Source: an uncultured Brevundimonas sp.
GTDB taxonomy: Bacteria > Pseudomonadota > Alphaproteobacteria > Caulobacterales > Caulobacteraceae
DNA length: 7,783 bases
Assembly: GCF_943913055.1 (NCBI RefSeq)
Contig: NZ_CALTWS010000130.1
Coordinates: forward strand, 1 to 7,783
Direction: 5' to 3'
Below are positions 4,529-7,783 of the stretch, piece after piece (position 1 is the stretch's first letter; the number at the start of each line of letters is the position of its first letter). The notes under the pieces were generated by a model. That model saw nothing but the letters and a program-made list of their open reading frames with translations. It ran no database searches and had not been told where the DNA came from. The position numbers and the translations under genes are program-made.

Positions 4529-5607
4529 CCGAGGCTGCCGTCGCCAAGCCAGCCCGACTGTCGTTTCTGGATCGCTGGCTCACGCTGTGGATTTTCGTGG
4601 CCATGGGGCTGGGCGTTCTGCTGGGAACGGTGATGCCCGGCCTGCCGGGCTGGATCGACAGCCTGTCGGTCGGCTCGACCAATATCCCCATAGCTATAGG
4701 CCTGATCCTGATGATGTATCCACCCCTGGCGCGGGTGAAGTACGAGGAACTGCCGCAGGTCTTCGCCGATAAGCGGGTGCTGGCCCTGTCCCTGTTTCAG
4801 AACTGGGTTCTGGGCCCGGTTCTGATGTTCGCCCTGGCCGTCATCTTCCTGAGGGATCAGCCGGAATACATGACCGGGGTGGTCCTGATCGGCCTGGCAC
4901 GCTGTATCGCCATGGTCCTGGTCTGGAACCAGCTGGCGCGGGGCGACAATCAGTATGTGGCCGGTCTGGTGGCCTTCAATTCGATCTTCCAGATTGCCTT
5001 CTTCAGCGTCTATGCCTGGCTGTTCCTGACGGTCCTGCCGCCGCTGTTCGGGCTGGAGGGCAGCGTGGTGGACGTCGGCTTCTGGACCATCGCCATCGCG
5101 GTCCTGATCTATCTGGGTCTGCCGTTCCTGGGCGGCTTTCTGACCCGCCGCGTTCTGATCGCCCGAAAGGGGGCCGATTGGTACGAGCGCCGGTTCCTGC
5201 CGCGCATCGGGCCGATCACCCTGATCGCGTTGCTCTTCACCATCGTCGCCATGTTCAGCCTGAAGGGCGGCGAAGTCGTCGCCCTGCCGCTGGATGCCCT
5301 GCGCATCGCCATTCCGCTGACGATCTATTTTCTGGTCATGTTCGTGGTCAGCTTTCTGATGGGGCGGCTGATCCAGACCGATTATCCGCGCACCACGGCC
5401 CTGGCGTTCACGGCGGCGTCCAATAATTTCGAATTGGCCATCGCCGTCGCCATAGCCGCCTTCGGCCTGGCCTCGCCGGTCGCCTTTGCCGCCGTCATCG
5501 GGCCGCTGGTCGAGGTGCCAGTACTGATCCTGCTGGTCTATGTCGCACTTTGGCTGGGTCGCCGCTACTTCCCCGACACGGCCCCGAAGAAGGAAGTCTG
5601 CGGCTAG
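4525..5607 (+). CDS. acr3: Acr3 family arsenite efflux permease
   Basis: A 360-residue inner-membrane permease that exports arsenite, driven by the membrane potential or proton gradient. About ten hydrophobic segments are visible, the first at roughly residues 20-38 and the last at about 333-345. The family-defining GLARCIAMVLVW (123-134) holds the conserved Cys127, and GPLVEVPVL (326-334) holds the conserved Glu330, both shown to be essential in characterised Acr3 proteins. TAASNNFELAIAVAI (296-310) is the other signature segment. The start is ATG 4525, overlapping the arsC stop as ATGA; an earlier in-frame ATG at 4414 lies deep inside arsC and would add 37 basic, non-conserved residues. The C-terminus is a short charged tail with Cys359. 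With ArsR and ArsC it completes the minimal path from arsenate to exported arsenite. It is not ArsB, which is unrelated and larger. Confidence 0.96.
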   Translation: MTEAAVAKPARLSFLDRWLTLWIFVAMGLGVLLGTVMPGLPGWIDSLSVGSTNIPIAIGLILMMYPPLARVKYEELPQVFADKRVLALSLFQNWVLGPVLMFALAVIFLRDQPEYMTGVVLIGLARCIAMVLVWNQLARGDNQYVAGLVAFNSIFQIAFFSVYAWLFLTVLPPLFGLEGSVVDVGFWTIAIAVLIYLGLPFLGGFLTRRVLIARKGADWYERRFLPRIGPITLIALLFTIVAMFSLKGGEVVALPLDALRIAIPLTIYFLVMFVVSFLMGRLIQTDYPRTTALAFTAASNNFELAIAVAIAAFGLASPVAFAAVIGPLVEVPVLILLVYVALWLGRRYFPDTAPKKEVCG

Positions 5608-5705
5608 CCAACTTTTTCGACCGACAGGGTTTTCAAACGCAACCTCAATCGCCACCTTGGCGGTTCCAGTCCCGCTCCCCCGGGATAGTTGCCAGAGAGA
5701 CCACG

Positions 5706-6803
5706 ATGTCCGTCGAGACCCTGTTCCGTCCGTTTACCGTCAAGAACCTGACCCTGCCGAACCGCATCGTCATGGCCCCGATGACCCGGTCCTTTTCCCC
5801 GGGCGGAATCCCGACCAGCGACGTTGCCGCCTATTATCGCAGGCGGGCCGAAGGCGGCGTGGGCCTGATCATCACCGAGGGCACGGTGGTCGAAAGGCCC
5901 GCCGCCCGCAACGACGCCGCCGTTCCGGTCTTTCATGGCGAGGCCCTGCCGGAATGGAAGAAGGTGGTAGAGGAGGTTCACGCCGCGGGAGGCCTGATCG
6001 CGCCACAGATCTGGCATGTCGGCGCGGCGCGGGGTCAGGGTGCGGACTGGCAGCCGCTGGGCCAGGTCGACAGCCCCTCGGGCCTCGTTGCTCCGGGTAA
6101 GCAGAAGTATGAGGCCATGACCGAAGAGGACATCGCCGACACCATCGCCGCCTTCGGTCGGTCGGCCCGTGCGGCCCGGGACCTGGGCTTTGATGCCGCC
6201 GAAATCCATTCCGCCCACGGCTATCTGATAGACCAATTCTACTGGGCCGGTTTGAACGCGCGGGACGATCGCTGGGGTGGCCCGACAATCGCGGAGCGCG
6301 CTCGCTTCGGCGTCGAGGTCGTCAAGGCCGTGCGTGAAGGCCTGGGCCCCGACATTCCCTTGATCATCCGCCTGTCGCAGTGGAAGCAGCAGGACTACGA
6401 CGCGAAGATCGCTCAGAATCCCGACGAAATGGCCGAATGGCTGTTGCCGCTGTCCGACGCGGGCGTCGATGTCTTCCACTGTTCGCAGCGCCGCTTCTGG
6501 GAGCCGGAGTTCGAGGGCTCTGACCTGAATTTCGCCGGCTGGGCAAAGGTGATCACCAAGAAGCCGACCATCTCCGTTGGCTCGGTCGGACTGGATGGCG
6601 AGTTCATCGCAGCTTTCGGTGGGGCGGGGTCGAACCCGGCCTCTCTGGACGGCCTGATCGAGCGGATGGAGCGCGACGAGTTCGATCTGATCGCCGTCGG
6701 CCGCGCCCTGCTGGCCGATCCGCGCTGGGTCGAGAAGGTGCGTGAGGGTCGCAACGACGAATTGATGGCGTTCGATCGTTCGGCGATGGCGACGCTCACC
6801 TAA
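5706..6803 (+). CDS. Old Yellow Enzyme family NAD(P)H:flavin oxidoreductase
   Basis: A 365-residue cytoplasmic FMN enzyme of the OYE (ene-reductase) family. Relatives use NADPH or NADH to reduce activated C=C bonds, nitro compounds and similar electrophiles; the substrate here is unknown. The single TIM-barrel domain shows MAPMTRS (23-29) near the flavin, QIWHVG (101-106) with the conserved Gln and His, and HSAHGYLIDQF (168-178) with the substrate-anchoring pair His168/His171 and the proton-donor Tyr173. LNARDDRWGG (183-192), IRLS (221-224) and VGRALLADP (331-339), a phosphate-binding and C-terminal FMN motif, follow. The start is ATG 5706, preceded by AGAGAG; the frame is open upstream to 5550 but that part overlaps acr3. 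It lies 98 bases after acr3 on the same strand, so it could be read through or have its own promoter. A link to arsenic is not established. Confidence 0.93.
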   Translation: MSVETLFRPFTVKNLTLPNRIVMAPMTRSFSPGGIPTSDVAAYYRRRAEGGVGLIITEGTVVERPAARNDAAVPVFHGEALPEWKKVVEEVHAAGGLIAPQIWHVGAARGQGADWQPLGQVDSPSGLVAPGKQKYEAMTEEDIADTIAAFGRSARAARDLGFDAAEIHSAHGYLIDQFYWAGLNARDDRWGGPTIAERARFGVEVVKAVREGLGPDIPLIIRLSQWKQQDYDAKIAQNPDEMAEWLLPLSDAGVDVFHCSQRRFWEPEFEGSDLNFAGWAKVITKKPTISVGSVGLDGEFIAAFGGAGSNPASLDGLIERMERDEFDLIAVGRALLADPRWVEKVREGRNDELMAFDRSAMATLT

Positions 6804-6821
6804 GGGACGAGGTTAGAGGTT

Positions 6822-6900
6822 TGAGGGATGAAGGTCTTGGCCTAGAGTCGAGGCTCAGTGCGGGTGGCCAACACCCTCGCTCCTCATCCCTCATCCCTCG
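6822..6900. repeat. Intergenic inverted and tandem repeat before the hydroxylase gene
   Basis: TGAGGGATGA (6822-6831) pairs with TCATCCCTCA (6884-6893), and nested inside, TTGGCC (6837-6842) pairs with GGCCAA (6866-6871), giving a long interrupted hairpin. The right arm is itself a tandem repeat of a 7-base unit (CTCATCC, about 6883-6899). The GTG start candidates of the next gene lie in or beside the inner loop and stem. It may act as a terminator for the oxidoreductase gene, as a dispersed intergenic repeat, or as a structure affecting translation. Confidence 0.6.
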
Positions 6901-7640
6901 CATCTCCCTTGCTTCTCGACGTCCTGATCTCCACTGCCTGGCTGAGCCTGATCATCGGGCTGCGGTATCTGCTGATCGCGGGCGGGGTCTGGTGGATGCA
7001 ATGGGGCAGGCCGCAGGGCCTGGGGCGGCAGCTAAACCGGGACCGCCCGTCGCGCCGTCTGATGCTGCAGGAAATCCGCTTCTCCCTGATCGCCACCCCC
7101 ATCTATGCCCTGCCGGCCGCCATCGCGCTGGAGGCGTTCAAGGCGGGCGGGACGCGGATGTACCTGGACCCGGGGCAATATGGCCTGTGGTGGCTGCCGG
7201 TCAGTTTCCTGCTGCTGCTGATCGTGCAGGACACCCATTATTACTGGACGCACCGGCTGCTGCATCACCCGCGCCTGTTCGCCATCGCCCATGCCGGGCA
7301 CCATCGCTCGCGTGAGCCCACTCCCTTTGCCAGCTTCGCCTTCGATCCGATCGAGGCGGTGCTGACCGCCTGGGTCTTGCCGCTGATGGTCTTCCTGATC
7401 CCGGTCAATGTTTGGGTTGTGGCCCTGCTGCTGACGGTGATGACCGTGACCGCCGTGATGAACCATTGCGGCTGGGAGATGTGGCCGGATCGCTGGGTCC
7501 GCTCAACGTTGGGGCGGCACCTGATCACTGCCACACATCACGGTCGGCACCATACCCATATGAGGACCAACTTCGGCCTCCACCTGCGGTTCTGGGATCG
7601 CCTGTGCGGGACGGATGCGATGCCGGAGCGGCGGGAATAG
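6858..7640 (+). CDS. Membrane fatty acid hydroxylase / sterol desaturase family protein
   Basis: A 260-residue integral membrane protein of the non-haem di-iron fatty acid hydroxylase/sterol desaturase superfamily. Such enzymes hydroxylate or desaturate lipids at the membrane; the substrate cannot be read from sequence. All histidine ligand clusters are present: HYYWTHRLLHH (127-137), HAGHH (145-149), NHCGWE (202-207) and HHGRHHTH (227-234). Hydrophobic segments lie at about 22-45, 75-92, 112-124 and 165-200, placing the histidines on one face of the membrane. The start is uncertain. GTG 6858 has GAGG a few bases upstream and gives the 260 residues counted here, but the first 17 residues are coded by the repeat region. 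GTG 6864 and TTG 6909, the latter giving a protein starting at LLDVLIS, are alternatives. It follows the oxidoreductase gene by 54 bases. Confidence 0.9.
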   Translation: MRVANTLAPHPSSLASPLLLDVLISTAWLSLIIGLRYLLIAGGVWWMQWGRPQGLGRQLNRDRPSRRLMLQEIRFSLIATPIYALPAAIALEAFKAGGTRMYLDPGQYGLWWLPVSFLLLLIVQDTHYYWTHRLLHHPRLFAIAHAGHHRSREPTPFASFAFDPIEAVLTAWVLPLMVFLIPVNVWVVALLLTVMTVTAVMNHCGWEMWPDRWVRSTLGRHLITATHHGRHHTHMRTNFGLHLRFWDRLCGTDAMPERRE

Positions 7641-7779
7641 GCCTGGCTCGGAAGATGAACTGATGCGCTGATCTGTTTAATGCAACTGATGAAGTTCGCT
7701 TAACCACCTATACGTGTTGCGAAGCGCGAAATTTCATGTGCCAACTTCAGGGCGGAATTCCCCGCACCAGGAGAGTACC
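7641..7779 (+). promoter_or_regulatory. Upstream region of the gene starting at 7780
   Basis: A 139-base gap that is more AT-rich than the genes. It contains TTAACCAC (7700-7707), which resembles a CtrA half-site, a TATACG (7709-7714) that could be a -10, and the palindrome GAAATTTC (7728-7735). No convincing -35 and no terminator for the preceding gene were found. The strong ribosome binding site AGGAGAG (7769-7775) closes the region. Confidence 0.35.
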
Positions 7780-7783
7780 ATGT
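7780..7783 (+). CDS. Start codon of a gene that runs off the right edge
   Basis: ATG at 7780-7782 follows AGGAGAG (7769-7775) at ideal spacing, the best Shine-Dalgarno in the window, and a 139-base non-coding leader. Only the first codon is inside the window, so nothing can be said about the product. Confidence 0.6.

Noticed and set aside
4294..5655. A 453-residue open frame on the minus strand
   Set aside because: It is the antisense shadow of arsC and acr3 with a low-complexity Gln/Asp/His composition and no domain; this is common opposite GC-rich membrane protein genes.
5660..5676. A small hairpin (CGCCA/TGGCG) between acr3 and the oxidoreductase gene as a terminator
   Set aside because: It is only a five-pair stem with a short loop and no T-run; too weak to claim.
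5550..5705. An N-terminal extension of the Old Yellow Enzyme protein
   Set aside because: It overlaps acr3 and lacks conserved residues; ATG 5706 with AGAGAG upstream and the immediate LFRPFTVKNLTLPNR start is typical of the family.
5604..6479. A 291-residue open frame on the minus strand
   Set aside because: Antisense of the Old Yellow Enzyme gene, which has all catalytic motifs in the other strand.

Overview
The window is GC-rich and reads as an alphaproteobacterial chromosome, most likely Caulobacterales (Brevundimonas- or Caulobacter-like). The best evidence is a circularly permuted, two-piece tmRNA gene whose tag (ANDNFAGEYAVAA) is a close variant of the Caulobacter tag, next to an alphaproteobacterial-type SspB. 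This assignment is by recognition only; no database search was run.

Left part (1-1618): the 3' end of a RusA-type Holliday junction resolvase gene enters from the left (+). On the minus strand, and so read right to left, come miaA (tRNA dimethylallyltransferase), a small exported cysteine-containing protein, the two-piece tmRNA (ssrA) with its own TATAAT promoter, and sspB, the adaptor that hands tmRNA-tagged proteins to ClpXP. The tag-making RNA and the tag-reading adaptor are thus neighbours. Just 3' of the tmRNA coding piece is a second, diverged copy of its terminal pseudoknot-like element.

Middle (2640-5607): mrp/apbC, a P-loop ATPase of the Fe-S carrier family, diverges from miaA; the apparent start codons of the two genes overlap by one base. 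This Mrp lacks the usual C-terminal CxxC. Next is a compact arsenic resistance operon, arsR-arsC-acr3: an ArsR repressor with a cysteine-rich C-terminus, a glutaredoxin-dependent arsenate reductase and an Acr3 arsenite efflux permease. arsR seems to be leaderless, with an inverted repeat placed over its -10 region.

Right part (5608-7783): an Old Yellow Enzyme family flavin oxidoreductase follows acr3 on the same strand. A region with inverted and tandem repeats precedes a membrane fatty acid hydroxylase/sterol desaturase family protein with a full set of histidine motifs. The window ends on the start codon of another + strand gene that has a strong ribosome binding site.

I see no CRISPR array, insertion sequence or clear phage module. 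The most unusual parts are the tmRNA/sspB locus with its duplicated structural element, the cysteine-free Mrp, and the arsR promoter architecture.
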